Assembly (NCBI RefSeq): GCF_040183065.1
Contig: NC_091120.1
Location: 169,105,488 to 169,169,487, forward strand
DNA: 64,000 nucleotides
Direction: 5' to 3'
Origin: Periplaneta americana
Lineage: Eukaryota; Arthropoda; Insecta; Blattodea; Blattidae
This document shows positions 1 through 13,329 of the stretch, one piece after another; the first letter of the stretch is position 1, and every line of letters starts with the position of its first letter. The position numbers were made by a program, and so were the translations under genes. Below the pieces are notes generated by a model. The model had not been told where the DNA came from. It saw only the letters and a program-made list of their open reading frames with translations, and searched no databases.

Positions 1-111
1 CATTACACCTCAGGGCTCGACCTCATCTTGTCCTATATTGGCATTCTGAAAACCTGGTAACCCTAACTCAAACGTAATTGTAATTACAGATTTTTATTAG
101 ATGAACGTATA

Positions 112-705
112 CAGTCAAATCTCTCTATAGCGATATTTAGAGGAACAAGGAAAAATATTATTATAAAGAAATGCATTGTTATAAGGAGGGTTTTAAAAAT
201 AAGAGTTAAATTGGTAAGAGGATTTCTGTTTAGCTTATTTGGTATGTATATTATGGTAGGTACAAAGTGTTAAAATTATAAATGAAACCCTCTTAATATG
301 CTGCCCATTGTACTGTTCTACATTTTTTTTAAAAGAAATCAATTATGTCAGTTTGTTTTAGAGCTCTCTTCACGAAAATTGACACACATGAAGACCTTAT
401 TAAATCCAAAGACACTAAATACTGTACTCTTCTGGAACATCACTAACACTAGATAGGGACTGTTGAAGTGATTCAGACACTGCCCATTGTACTGTCTTAC
501 ATTTTTTTAAAGAAATTACTCATTTTACTGGTCTTTATCGTAGTTGAGAGAGAAAATACTACATTGGGGACCATTAAAGTGTATCGTTCAATGGAGATAT
601 TTCGTTATGTAGGGAGAATTTTTACATTGAAGGAATACATTTTATGCCGGCAACTGTATTTTTAATTGCAATAGAGGGATTTATCATTATACGGAGATTT
701 GACAG
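112..705. mobile_element. pogo/Tigger-like MITE, 594 bp
   Basis: The ends are inverted: CAGTCAAATCTCTCTATAGC on the left, and CTGTCAAATCTCCGTATA read inward from the right. TA dinucleotides at 110-111 and 706-707 fit a TA target duplication. The left end resembles the CAGT(A/C)(G/A)AA termini of pogo/Tigger elements. No transposase is visible. An internal direct repeat (about 301-343 and 480-520, starting TGCCCATTGTACTGT) indicates a duplication within the element. Family is inferred from ends only. Confidence 0.65.
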
Positions 706-1171
706 TATTTTATGAATATTGTCTCATTTAATAAATATATATTTGCTTCTTGTTCAAGAATGTATCAGGTTGACTCATTCTTTAAACTTTTTCTATTCTC
801 GGTATTCAAAAATACTGCGGATTCCACTCTATAGTCATGTGTATCGAATCGAGCAGCCATATAAACAGTTGATCAATCAGTCCACCTAGTGCCAAAGCCA
901 AGAATTCTATAAGCCACATTAGCCTCGAAGGCACAATGTTTTGTCACAGAGAAATGTTATATCTTTTTTACTTCATTGATCAGGCATTGAAGTCTGACTA
1001 TGTTTATTGTGAGAATAATAAGGATAGCAGTATTGGCATTCGAAATATATAATCTCCAAATCTGTGAACATACTTTTTTATTTCTGTATGTGCTATGAAT
1101 ACTTACACCATGTTTAATCATGTGACATACTGTATAGGCTATATTAATTGAAACAGGTGTATGTATTAATG
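706..1171. other. no feature recognised
   Basis: AT-rich spacer between two MITEs. The short open frames here have no codon bias or motif that I recognise. Confidence 0.5.
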
Positions 1172-1525
1172 CAGGGTGTCCCATAAGTCTGGAACCATAG
1201 ACCATTACGTTTCTTTTTGTTTACAGTTATTCTGAAGCCTTAGTGATCTTATGTAAAAGATGACATTCAAGTGACGATATTTGTTGACAGCCACAATCAC
1301 AGACTACCGAGGACGTCAACAGACGAGCACATAATTAGTTTTCCCATGTAGCTGTGCACTCATTCTAGGTGCAGTGATTAAATTCGAGGGCAACTTCCCT
1401 ATGACTGCAGGTGCCAACAGACAAAATTATTTGAATGTGTTCGTCTTTACCCAACGACATTACTCAGGCTTCAGAAGTACCTATAAAGAAGAAGAAACAG
1501 TATTTCAGACTTATGGGACACCTTG
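1172..1525. mobile_element. short TIR element (MITE), about 354 bp
   Basis: Left end CAGGGTGTCCCATAAGTCTG is matched in inverse at the right by CAGACTTATGGGACACCTTG, one mismatch. A second inverted pair lies inside (TTCTGAAGCC near 1228; GGCTTCAGAA near 1470), so the similarity of the ends extends inward. The right flank begins TA; the left flank is TG. A Tc1/mariner-type MITE is the likeliest class. Confidence 0.65.
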
Positions 1526-2772
1526 TAGAATATTCAAGAATTCCTTATAATTGTACCAATTTTCTGTAATAGTACTGTGAACAATCATAGCATAGCTGAA
1601 GAAAGTGTACAAACACTTGCAAGTAAGGTGATATAATTTTAACTATTTGTAGTTCCACTTGGTTTTCAAGTGTCTTTACGTCTCCAAAAGGTCTTCCATC
1701 ATATTGTTCATTGGCAGCTGTTTTTCTATTAAAAATAGGACTGTATTTTCTTTCTTGATCCTATAGTTTTTGGAAATTTTTCTTCTCCTGTTATTCATAA
1801 CCATTAATACCAAGTGTTGTGTGATGTACTCAAAAGGCAGTAAAGAAGTATTTTTACACATCAACAGATACTATTGGCATATTTTATCTATTTATTTTAG
1901 AGATGGGAAAAGTTGTTATTTTCTCGCGATAGTTGCAACTATTCCAGTTCCTTGAAAATACTAGGTTCCAAATAACAGTACACTATTTAACTACATAGGT
2001 GCACAGTGGTATTTTGGAACATGTGCATATGACTAGTATGTAATGTAACAGTGATATCTTGGACGCTAAATGACCACATACTTCCCTGTATGCCATGTGA
2101 TGCAGTATGACATCGTAACGAGCTCAGATGTGAATTCGTGGAAAATGTTTTCTAATACCAAACTGAATTCGTAGATCAGGTTTGTTCCAAGCAGGAAATT
2201 TAATGTAACTTTAAATTATTTCTAAATTGGTCACGAAATCGAAGTGAATCCCAGTGATAAATAAAACCTAATCTATTCTTCCTCTTTCGCCCAGCTCACA
2301 ATGGTGTTCAATTTCTTCAGAAATTAGTAAATAAAAATCTATAATAATTTCGGCCAAACTAAAATTCATAATACCGTCATGAAGAGTAATAATCTCATTG
2401 TAATGAAACAGGAGAATTTACAACCTTTGTATGTTTTATAAATAAAAAGTCTTCAACAGTCTTTGCTGTCTCACTAAGGTTACAATACAGAATTTAGTTT
2501 AATTTCAAGAATCGGTAATGAAATTTAAAATAATGGAAAACTTCTGCAAGTAAAACTTAACCTATGGTGTATATATTCTCATCTCCCTTGATAAAATTCA
2601 CAATACAGTTACTATACTGTAATACAGGCATTATGTTAATAATTGTTTCATAGAATCCTATACTCAGTAACAGTTTAAAGATGATCTTTATATTTTTTCA
2701 AAGAAGTTCTTCGTACCTTTATTATTTATCTTCTTATACATCTTGATTACACAACTTTTAACACTACATCAC
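1526..2772. other. no feature recognised
   Basis: AT-rich sequence. Several 60-codon open frames occur, but none resembles a known protein and none has a convincing splice context. Probably old, diverged repeat or plain intergenic DNA downstream of PDHX. Confidence 0.45.
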
Positions 2773-3249
2773 TTCGGAAAACGTACTGTGTGTCTTTCAC
2801 ATGTTAAATTTTATTACCTTGTTAACATGTTTCGGCCTGCTATTGGCCATCTTCAGAACTGGCTGTTGCTGGTCTTGGCGCCTTTTGTTTTGTTTCCTGT
2901 GGGGGTAGATTTGTGTAGTGTAATGTGGATCTACAGAGACATCAACACAGACATGGAAATTCTACACATCCAACCAAAAAGCCAGAAACTAAACACACTA
3001 GAACAATACGAAATATACAGACACACAAAAACACATCCAAATGAAATTCCCAACACACAACTCAATTTCAGAACGCACACACTCTTTGACTCCACATTAC
3101 ACTACACAAACACACCCCCACAGGAAATAAAACAAAAAGGCGCCAAGACCAGCAACAGCCAGTTCTGAAGATGGCCAATAGCAGGCCGAAATATGTTAAC
3201 AAGGTAATAAAATTTAACATGTGAAAGACACACAATACGTTTTCCGAAA
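2773..3249. mobile_element. Penelope-like element fragment with long inverted arms
   Basis: Two arms of about 135 bp (2773-2906 and 3114-3249) are near-perfect inverted copies of each other, around a core of about 200 bp. The core encodes residues such as MEILHIQPKSQKLNTLEQYE and FRTHTLFDS, which match the C-terminal tail after the GIY-YIG endonuclease of Penelope-like retroelements. The arms hold CTGAAGATGGCC ... GGCCGAAA (right arm, plus strand), close to a hammerhead-ribozyme core, a feature known from Penelope terminal repeats. This is a remnant, not a complete element. Confidence 0.6.
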
Positions 3250-4087
3250 TTTACTTTGGTTTCTAACATTTCTTCAGTGTGACAAAAGGATTCGCACTTC
3301 TGCTTCAAATAGTGCTAAAGATGTTCCGTTCTGTGGAACAGGCGATGTCATAATGTGATTCCAAAGTGAAATGAGTATTTTGTAAGTTCGGAACAACAGT
3401 TATTTTGGAACATAGTATTCTAAGGTGTTGTTACTTTTTGGAAAAATTATTTTTTCCCTACCTGTAATTTATTTAATGCAGTACACTAAAGCATACATAA
3501 TCATTACTTTCTTCCTCCTCATCATCAACACCACTACCATTATTTTCAAGAATTGCCTATGTTTCTGGCCTCAATTTTCTTGTGATTATCGGACTGCCTT
3601 TATAGATTCACAAGTAATGGAATGCCCACATAAATATGTCCACATCGATATGATGCAAACTAATTGCCCCCTTCCTTCCATTCTTCAAAATACTATTATG
3701 TGATTCCCCCTCCCTCCCCCTGGTTTCTGAACATGAATATATCAGTTCCTGCAATGACACCTACTCAGTACTGTTCTCTATGGATTTTCTTTCTCTGTCA
3801 ATTTGTTTTCAGTTTAAGTATTTCAATTCAGTTTATTTGGCCATTAGACATACAGTTTAGGCTTCGTCAGAATACATTGAAAAAAACATATAAATACATT
3901 TTTAAAAACACTAATAATAGAAACAGTAAAATTTAAGTAATACAATGAAAACATGAAATAATTTGAAACTTTTAAATTGAAGAAAACTAACTAAATTGCA
4001 ATTAAACTTATTTATTAAAATACAATTTCATACAAATTTGTGTCGGAAAACTCAGCAACAGAAAAATAATTGTGACTAATCTAAATA
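3250..4087. other. no feature recognised
   Basis: AT-rich DNA with short open frames (for example 3425-3703) that look random. Nothing here can be supported as a gene. Confidence 0.45.
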
Positions 4088-4925
4088 CAGTAGAACTTGG
4101 TTATAACGACATCCAAGGGACCTTGAAAATTATGTTGTTATAAACGAGTGTCGTAGTAACCGAGATTCATATTATCAGTCTAGTGAGGTGGAAAATGAAA
4201 AATAATAAACATAATTAGGCTTATTTTAGATTTATGTATTCACTTTTAAGCATACCATGAACACAATAAAATACACGTACAATTATAAATACAGTCTTCT
4301 GTATTAAAACAGTTTGTTCATTACTCACCAATCTTATTTACTGAGGAGTGAAGTAATCAGTCATTTTACTCTGTTGTCTCCTACTTGCCCAATATACACT
4401 TTCTAAATTAAATTCTATGTTCATTATTTCAGTTGCAATTTCACTGCTCCTTCTCCTAGCTTCATACTCCCTCCTCTAGCTTCATAGAAATGTTCACAAT
4501 TCTAATGGCTTCTAAAGTGTCACTCACTTCTTTTAGTGGCCATACTGCGTTAAAATGCGTGCACTTAGTGAAAACTTCCTGTCGAAACTGACTGATGCAG
4601 GTACCATTAATACGGCATGAATTCGGGCAGGTTACAATGGGATGGGGAATCTGCCTGCATTCCAGAGGTCTATGATAGAAGGGAACAGTAAAGAATTTGC
4701 CAGATTTCAGCAAAATACTTCTTAAAATACTTTGGTTCTTAGAAAATTGTATTCCAAACTGAGGATGAAAATGACGTTACATGCGAGGTAGACGCATATA
4801 CGTTTGTTGTATTAAGCAAGGTAGAAAAGCATATGTCGTATGGGGAATTAGTTGGGATCACAGAATATTTGACGTTATAGGCGAGGTGTCGCATAAAACG
4901 AGGTCACTATAACCAAGTTCTACTG
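4088..4925. mobile_element. pogo/Tigger-like MITE, 838 bp
   Basis: Begins CAGTAGAACTTGGTTATAAC and ends with the inverse, ACTATAACCAAGTTCTACTG. TA flanks both ends (4086-4087, 4926-4927), the target duplication expected for pogo elements. The CAGTAGAAC terminus is typical of Tigger/pogo. No transposase frame is visible, so the element is non-autonomous. Confidence 0.75.
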
Positions 4926-6069
4926 TAACTTAATTTATTAAAAAACAATTTCGCGTGAATTTATGTTAAGAAACTCATCTACAGAGTAGAAAGGATTAAT
5001 TAAAAGCCAATTATAAAATCTAGCTTTGAAACTATTGGTTGGTAACTTATAATATTGACTGGGAAGTGGTTAGTCAACTGTGATGTCTCCTGCTTGCTCA
5101 TATTATGATGGAGAAATGGTTAAGTGAGGACAGAGGAAATGGAAGTAAACTGAGAAAACCTACACCAACATCATCTTTGTTGGAAAATATTTAAAATATT
5201 TGTTTATAACTCTTGTAATCGAGAAGAGTTCTCTCATCTTTCCCAAGCTTGATGTCGCACATTATAATCAAAGCTTAGTATTAATGGTTGTGAGCAATGC
5301 AAAATTACTAAGTTACTAGCAGTGGCCATTTTGATTTGGCACATAATAATCATATGCTGCCATTGATACGATGTATGATAAATAATTATAATTATATTGA
5401 AATATTTTTCAGGGGCCATAAAACTGATAATGTTCACAAAGTGTTAATACCATTAGAGATTTAGGATGGGGTATTTGGTCATATTTGCAGTTTTATGATA
5501 TAAACATTGTACCATATATTTCTCCAATTATATGTTTAATGCACATTTCAAGCTTTAGATAATGAGTTGATAGAAGGAGCTTTCCCTGTAGTGAGATTCG
5601 TAATATATAATATTTACTCTATAGAGCATCAGCAAGATTAAAAAAAAATCATTATTTAGTAAACTATGAAAGTTGTACCAAAAGCTTTTCTTTATAAACA
5701 TTTATCTTTAATGAATTTTCATATGTGATAGTGCAAATATACCAATTGATATTAATTTACTTATTGTACAAGTTTTGAATAAACATCACTGAAAATAATA
5801 AATCTTACTATTTTTTAAAACTATCTTTAAATGTATTAGCATTATATATTCTTTCAGTCGAAGTCCACGTCAATAGATATTAAGCTGTTGAAGAAAATTA
5901 TAATTTTGGAGCAAATGCTTGGTTTTATAACAATTTCTAAAGCAGTAAGCATTCCCTATTTATGAAAAGCCATTTCATTCTATGCTGACATGTTAGAAAT
6001 ATTTCAAATTTATATTAATTTAATGTTATTTATCATTTAATGTTATGAAAAATATAACAAACCTCCTAT
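4926..6069. other. no feature recognised
   Basis: AT-rich intergenic sequence. The last 200 bp may already belong to the eroded 5' part of the LINE that follows. Confidence 0.4.
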
Positions 6070-6940
6070 ATCTATATTAAGTATTAAATTACATAACTTT
6101 AATTGTTGCCTTATACACTATAAATGTCCGAAGGAGTCCACTGAAGTTAAATATTTAGGCATAATTTTCGACAATAATTTAAAACGGAACCAACACATTA
6201 ATTACCTTTGTAATAAATTACGTAAAATAATATATTATTTTATTTTATTGAGGAATTACTTGTCAATAAGTTTATTACTCACAATATACTTAACTTTATT
6301 TCAATCGGTAATTATGTATGGAATTATAGGATGGAGTAGCTTATTTAAAACCAATTTTAATTTACTTTATTTATTATAGAAGAAAATAATTAAAATATGT
6401 CTTCATAAACCTATTGATTTTCCATCTCAAAAATTGTTTTTAGACTTTAATATTCTTAAAATAAGACAAATTTATTATATTGTATTAATAAAATTCATAC
6501 ATACAAATCGAAATAATTTTGAATTGTATTGTCGTAGTTATGAAAAAAAAAGGTATGAATTCTTTAAGATTGTTTGAACCAAATGCAACACTGCTACAGT
6601 ATTTAATCATACTAGTAATTTAGGCCCAAGAATAATATATACTGTAACAAATTTATATTTAAATATCCTCATCTTGTCAATTCTAATAGTTCTAGTATTA
6701 AATTTAAAAAGTTATGTATGGATTTTATATATAATGAAAAATTGTAAATTTAAATTTATATATTCTTATTATGTAGTAGATATAACACAAATATTGTATT
6801 ATATACTTCTTAATTTCAAATTCGGGAATCTGCCCCTGAGCACAAGTTCTACTCTTTCAGGAGTGAGCAAAAGTTTTATCTGTTTATATTATATTTTATG
6901 TTACAATTATTAGCAAATAAATAAATATAAAGAATAAATG
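6070..6940 (+). mobile_element. eroded non-LTR retrotransposon (LINE) 3' part
   Basis: Conceptual reading near 6137 gives STEVKYLGIIFDNNLK, the block that follows the reverse transcriptase palm in LINEs, then a leucine-rich thumb-like stretch with many stops. The copy ends in a tail of AAATAAATAAATATAAAG at about 6915-6935. It is AT-shifted and broken throughout, so it is old. Clade cannot be assigned. Confidence 0.55.
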
Positions 6941-8555
6941 CAACCTTGCACTTACTAATATCATTTATGGAAGTAAAAGAAAAAACATCTCCTTTATCAA
7001 TACAGAATTGTGCACAGAATTATTTCTTTGTGTCTAATGCAATGATTTTAAGTCTTATTTGCATCATTCTTGAAATAGTGTCTCATATCCAGCTTTAATA
7101 TATTTACCAAACTTTTTTTGTTAACTGATATTTCTTTTTATCTGTTTTTATTAATGGCGAGTTGTGTCAGTAAGTTGTACTTGTAATTTTTCTGATCGAA
7201 AGAAGGAAGACAGCAATACTATGAATTAGTAGATTATAGTCTATGTATTAAAAGTCTTTCATTTTTAAATAATTAAACGATTATCTCACAAGACAAGTTC
7301 CGTTATTTCAGATTAATTATATTCTGATCTGATCACAGACCTTTATTTTCTATTTATACGTGTATAAAGCAGAAATATAAATCAGATATCTTTATTCAGT
7401 CAACATGGTTATCTTTTTATATTCCTGTATGTAGTATTTGGTGAATCTATCTTCGTAAGTATGATAGTTATTGATTTCCTTATTGTGAACCCTTGAAAAT
7501 ATGGAACTAGGAAATTTCAATATAGTGTCCCTTAACAATGAAAATTTTAAGAGAACACATGTAACCATAAACTATCTGAATCTCAACCTACGTTCAGACT
7601 GGAACTTGAATTATTAATTTTCCATGTATTTTGAGACATGAGCAAATTATTATTAATGTTTGCAAGTAACTGTAAGCCTGTCAATTATATATTTTTTAAA
7701 ACTGTATTGTGAGTTTTCCATAACTGTAGCTATATCATTGTTCTTGTACCTTTAGTTCTCATTTTAAATAACTTTTTGCTTGTCAGACTGTGTACAACAA
7801 GACTAACATGCTGCTATAACATATAAATGATTAAACAGTATTTTTTATGTCAGATTGTGTTACCAACACCTGTCTCTATTCTAGTTTCCTAACTGTCTGT
7901 GATATATGGAATTAAAATAAATATATATATTAACTTGATAAATTGTTACATAGAAATAATTAGAAGCAGGGTTAAAGGTTGCTACAGTGCACAGCAATGC
8001 TCAAACTTAATTTGCCAGAAACTATGTCATTATTTTAATATTCAATAATATTCCCCCACCAAGAATATGACAGTGATTATCATTTGCGATTCGTCATATG
8101 CCCATTTTACACAACTAGAAAACGTGTTCCTGAAATTGCCACGTGTATGCTCAAGATGTCACTAACAAGGGAACTGTTAGTGAACTTATGTCGAAATTAC
8201 CCTCAAATTTCGCATACTGATATATCTCCACGTCAAGTAAACAAGTCCAAAAAGAAAATATATTAGCTACCCTTATTGACTGTAAACTTGCCCGAATGAG
8301 AGATTATCGAAAAATTAAGTAGCCCCACACTTTGAATAAATAATGGTAATTCTGCTGAGGAAGCACGTTGAGTATACAAGAAGGTTGCCAGGTTTTCAGA
8401 TTGTAAATAAAAGACAGTCGCAACATTTAACTCGAGGAAAATGTAATCATAAAACAGAGATCTATGAACACCATCTCAGAGCATATGCTAGCACATTAAA
8501 CTACAATATAAGGAAAAAATACCTTAGTCTTACACTAATAAAGCTGTTACACAGG
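6941..8555. other. no feature recognised
   Basis: 1.6 kb of AT-rich DNA with no recognisable coding region, terminal repeat or RNA gene. Confidence 0.45.
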
Positions 8556-8559
8556 GTGG

Positions 8560-8745
8560 GGCCAAAACAAATAGATGATTTAAATTTGGTGGGAGGATAA
8601 TATTAAAATGGATTTGAGGGAGGTGGGATATGATGGTAGGGACTGGATTAATCTTGCACAGGATAGGGACCAATGGCGGGCTTATGTGAGGGCGGCAGTG
8701 AACCTTCGGGTTCCTTAAAAGCCATTTGTAAGTAAGTAAGTTACA
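8560..8745 (+). mobile_element. LINE 3' end (family A, 'WINLAQDRD' tail)
   Basis: The plus strand reads KMDLREVGYDGRDWINLAQD then RDQWRAYVRAAVNLRVP and a stop at about 8716, followed by CCATTTGTAAGTAAGTAAGT, the tail of this LINE. The same family appears in inverse at 15363-15945 and, as a degraded 3' end, at 59060-59145. This copy is strongly 5' truncated, as usual for target-primed insertion. Confidence 0.7.
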
Positions 8746-9394
8746 CCAATATGTTACTAAGTGGAGTGCTGAAACAGATGCTACTGTGTAGGGCAGTTTA
8801 TAGCCTCTAGTTGTCATGGAGCATTGGTTGCGAAAACACCGAGCATTTTTAAAAAGCAATGATTCCGATAATGTAATGCAGTGTGTTTTAGGAAACATTT
8901 TGGCGTCGGAAAAAATGAAAGTTCATACATATCAAACGATATTGAATTAGATCGAAGAGTTTAGGAATATTGTATCTGTTATCAAGAAGATGCAGCTGCC
9001 AGTCGTTGAATAGTATGAACTCCACACTGCATGAAATTCCATCCAAGTTACCCGAGAAATATTCCCGCAATATGTCACGTCTAGTTTTGGTAATATTGCC
9101 TGGTCTCGCCAGATTTATCAGCATGTGATTTATTCCTGTAAGAGTATTTGAAGAAGAAAGTGTATACTCACCGTCCTCACTCTAAAACTTGCTGAATTCA
9201 GTATATATACATACTGAACATAAAATCCGTGGTAGTTGAGTGATTACTATGCATGCCATTAGATTCTATATCTGCATGTTCTAACCAAGTCAAGAGTGAT
9301 TAATTTTTAAGAATGATGAAAACTATTAGCATGGCTTCCTTCAGAAGAGATAAAAGTGGAGCCTGGTTCATAGATTTACAGTACTAGTATGAAA
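8746..9394. other. no feature recognised
   Basis: Spacer between two LINE fragments. No motif seen. Confidence 0.4.
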
Positions 9395-9993
9395 AATTTG
9401 TATCGATAATAGAATATTAGAAAGATGTAATAGTTTCCCATATTTAGGTTACAGTCTTTCTATTTTTGAAGAATTGGACATATCACAGAAAATTAATAAA
9501 TACACAAGAGCTATGGGCATTATAAATAGTGTGATGAAACTATCCTTGGTTCAGAAACGCACCTGCATACGTCTCTACAACACATTGGCATGACCGATGC
9601 TCAGCTATGGCAGCGAAGCATGGACACTGAGGAAAGCAGATAAAAGCAGAATAACGGCTTGTGAAATGCGATTCATGCGAAGAACAGTGGGCTATACTAA
9701 ATGGGATCTGAAAAGAAATTGTGAAATTTTAAAGGAACTAAAAACTCAACCAGTTTTAGATGACATTGTTCAATATCAGTCTAATTGGAAACATCATTTG
9801 AAAAGAATGAGTAACAGTAGACTCCCAAAGCCAATTTATGTTTATGTACCACATGGCCGAAGATCTGTGGGTCGTCCTGCTAAGAGATGGTGTAAAAATT
9901 TTATGTGAGACCGTAACAGGCCTTGTGGCCTAACACTTGTCAGGCAGAACAAGAACAACAACAACATGTAAAAAAAAAAAAAAAAAAAAAAAA
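9395..9993 (+). mobile_element. 5'-truncated LINE (family B), poly(A)-tailed
   Basis: Coding remnant in one main frame: FPYLGYSLSIFEELDISQKI, then LSYGSEAWTLRKADKSRITA and CEMRFMRRTVGYTKWDLKRN, ending in HGRRSVGRPAKRWCKNFM at 9905. A single stop interrupts it just before 9597. The 3' tail ACAACAACAACATGT runs into a long A stretch ending near 9993. Two other family B copies occur at 12295-13160 and 29815-30262; all share the GACCGTAACAG motif after the stop. The open C-terminal frame and long A-tail suggest a fairly recent insertion. Confidence 0.75.
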
Positions 9994-10270
9994 AACTAAT
10001 CCTGAATGAGGGAGGAGCTTGAGACAAAATTTATCACCACTTCTTGTCCACATTTTAGTAAGCATTCAGTTCCTTTACCTGTTTCTGTTGTGTTTTTTTT
10101 TTTTTATCTATATGTCTCAGAACTTCGTTAATATTAAAATAATTGCTTCAGCTAGTCTAAATTTTCACGTACGAGTATAATAGCTGTGATCATATAAATT
10201 CTTCATATGGTTGGACCTACCTAGTTACCCGTATTTAATTTATTGCTGATATTATATGGAAAATTGTAAA

Positions 10271-10500
10271 TTATGTTTTATTTAACAATGCTCGCAACTG
10301 CTGAGGTATATCAGCATTGCCGGTGTGCTGTAATTTTGTCTCTCAGGAGTTCTTTAACATGCCAGTAAATCTACTGACATGAGCCTGTCGCATTTAAGCA
10401 CACTTAAATGCCATCGACCTGGGCTGGGATCGAACCCGCAACATCAGGCACAGAAGGCCAACACTCTACTGAATGTTCCACTCAGGCTGACTATTACATG
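10271..10500 (-). mobile_element. tRNA-derived SINE
   Basis: Read on the minus strand, the head at 10410-10500 contains an A-box-like segment (CATTCAGTAGAGTGTTGG) and a clear B box (GGGTTCGATCCC), followed by a non-tRNA body ending in an AT-rich tail at 10271. There is no discriminator or CCA-compatible end, so this is a SINE head and not a tRNA gene. Confidence 0.65.
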
Positions 10501-12294
10501 GGATACACAGTAAAATACTGGTCTCTAGTTGAATAATATTGAATTATTTCCAAGTATTTTTCTAACATTTCACCTGGTAGAAGTGCTAAAATGTCTTCCG
10601 TTCAATACCAGTTCATCCTGATTATGGCTTTTTCCGAAATTACTTTTCGAACCTCCAGGCTATATCAACAGAGCATATTCCCTAGTGAGACTATTCAGTT
10701 ATTCTTCATTGAATGAGGCATAATATGAGGAGTTCAGTGTGCCAATGCCCCAACTCATAAAATATATTTCTACTTTACCACTTTGTAACAATGCGCTAAC
10801 AAAAAACGAAACTTGTGCTAAAATCTCATGGAAAAACTGGGAATGATGATTAGGTCGATTTACACTTTGAAGAGAACAATATGAGGAGCTCTTTAAAGCA
10901 ATAAAACCAATATGCAAATTTCGTGGGATTGGCCATTTGTGCAGAGAGTGCCTCAAATGATGTTAACTTTATAGGCGAATTAATATGATATTACTGAAGT
11001 ATTATGGGAATTACTTGAGATTTGAAACATACATGTATAAAGAAAGCAGGCAATTATTCTTTATGACAACATTTCCAATCTCTAATAGTAACGGGGGAAT
11101 CTTAACTCCTTTCTGCATATTTTGGCATGGAGTTTGAGTATTGCTGTGTTATTTTGTGTATTATTTTTCTTTTTTATATTTCATTAGAGAGACATATATT
11201 TCAGATTTGCACAAAGGAAGTAGCACATAATGGTTTTGATACATTGTTGTACAGTTGGTAATCAGTTATTCAATATAATATTCCATATGATGTTAAATAA
11301 CCTGAACTTTTGTCGATATTATTATAACACATTTCAATAAAATGTTCAACATCTTTGTGAGTTTTACTTGCATTTGATTTGTGGTGTTATTAATAAAATA
11401 AAATTCTTACAAATTATTCACATAGTACTTTATTTACCCTTCCCAAATTCATCTATCTTGCAGAAAAGAGGAAAAAATGATACATAATTTTTTTTTATGG
11501 CGAAGAAGTTTTACCTCGTAAATTATCTACAAAAATGACCATTTAGTTTAACTACATTATTATTATATTCACAAAATTGGATAGTTCACTAATATTTTAT
11601 CTTCGAGTGCAAGATCTTTCAAAGTAGAAAATATATGAAAAGTTTGAGTAGTTTGAGGAAAATTAATTTTTGAAACAGTTTTTTGATTCACCTGCAAATG
11701 TAATATGCTAGATATCATTTCTTAGCCATCGATATATAGTCTATTTCTCTCCCTTCTTTCTTTTCCAAGAATTCACGCGCATATACTCGGTTTAGTAGAA
11801 AATGTTTAAGTGAAAAGTTTTTATTTTCTTACCATCTTTATCCCTTCCTATTATCCAGTTCAGCAGAACATTGAAAATAATAATTCTCAAGCCAGTAGTG
11901 AAGAGTGATTCTCCATCCATTGTAATCTCAAGGTATTTGGACTGACCTATAATGGAATTAAAAATTACATTTTACTTACATTAGAGAATTGAAACAGATT
12001 TATGTACACAAATTGATTCAACACTGAAGATGTAGGAGCTACAGTACACTAAATTTTTAGCGAGTCTTAGGGGTATATGTGCAAATATTTTGATATTTAA
12101 GTAAAGTGATAAAGTTTGAAGGTCATATTTAGTTTCATATAAGTTGGAAGTATAATAAAAAAGGTTATATGATTTCAGTCAGCTGTGATAAAGTTAATCG
12201 CCATCTTATTAAACATACTATTAAATGATAACATACATCAAATTATCCAAAACATATTTCAGCTATACTAAGAATCTTCAATTGCAGTAAAAAC
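10501..12294. other. no feature recognised
   Basis: 1.8 kb of AT-rich DNA without a supported gene or terminal repeats. Confidence 0.45.
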
Positions 12295-13160
12295 TGAAGA
12301 TACTTTATCACCTTGAAGGGAAATAAATTCAGGTTTTAGACAAGGTTGTGGACTATCTTCACTTTTATTTAATATCTATATGAATACTACCATCAAAGAA
12401 TTTAAATTGACACGACATGGGTATATAACTGTAAATCAACATCTACATTTAGATACATTAATCTTTGCAGATGACTTAGTACTTTAGTCTCTACAGAAAA
12501 TTACCTACAACGATCTGTACATAATTTGAAACCAATAGCAGATAGATATTCAATGGAAATTTCTACGGACAAATCTAAAGTTATGGCTTTTTACGGAGAA
12601 AAAAAAAAGAAATACCAAGCAACATTTGTATCAGTACTCACATATTATAAAGAATAAATGAATTCAGTTATCTTGGTTATAATATATAATTTATGGCAGA
12701 ATCAGATATACTAGACAAAATTCTTAAATTTAATGAATATACGGGTATCATCAACAGCATTATGAAATCAACATTAGTCCAAAGACATCTCCGTGTCAAT
12801 AAACCTTGGCGAGATCTATTTTATGTTATGGCAGTGGGGCTTGGACTCTTTCGAGACGTGATGAAAATCGGATTACTGCCAGTGAGATGAAATTCATGCG
12901 CTATATACCAGGTTATACGAAATGGGACAGGAAAGAAGTGAAGTCTTGAATGAGCTCCAAATGATACCTGTCCTGGATCACATACATCAATATTAAACCA
13001 ACTGACTCCAACATGTAAATTGAATGTCAAACAACAGAATACCAAAAGCAAACAGGAAAAAGGTCATTAGGACGTTGTAAGAAATGGTGGAAAGAAAACT
13101 TTGGTAGACCGTAACAGTTCTTCAAAGGACTACAACCTGTGAGGATGATGATTATTTAAG
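12295..13160 (+). mobile_element. eroded LINE (family B), with RT remnant
   Basis: Reverse transcriptase blocks can be read across frames: FRQGCGLSSLLFNIYMN at about 12333 and LIFADDLVL (the YADD-box equivalent) near 12460. Family B C-terminal blocks follow, including ENRITASEMKFMRYIPGYTK at about 12868. The 3' end keeps GACCGTAACAG and an ATGATGATTAT tail. It has many stops and is older than the copy at 9395-9993. Confidence 0.65.
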
Positions 13161-13329
13161 AAAAATGCATGTAAAACAAGGCCCTATTTACATTTTGTCT
13201 TGCTCGAATAGTTTTTCCATAAATGTGTCATGTATTTTATGTTTTGATGTTTTATGAACAATAGTACCATGAAGTTATTGTCAGTTTAGACTATACGCAC
13301 GTCTTTCGATCACATGTACTCCAGCATAA

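Noticed and set aside
2743-3168. 141-codon plus-strand frame as a host gene
   Set aside because: It spans one inverted arm and the core of the Penelope-like remnant.
4462-4713. 83-codon minus-strand frame
   Set aside because: It lies inside the pogo-like MITE 4088-4925 and matches no transposase that I recognise.
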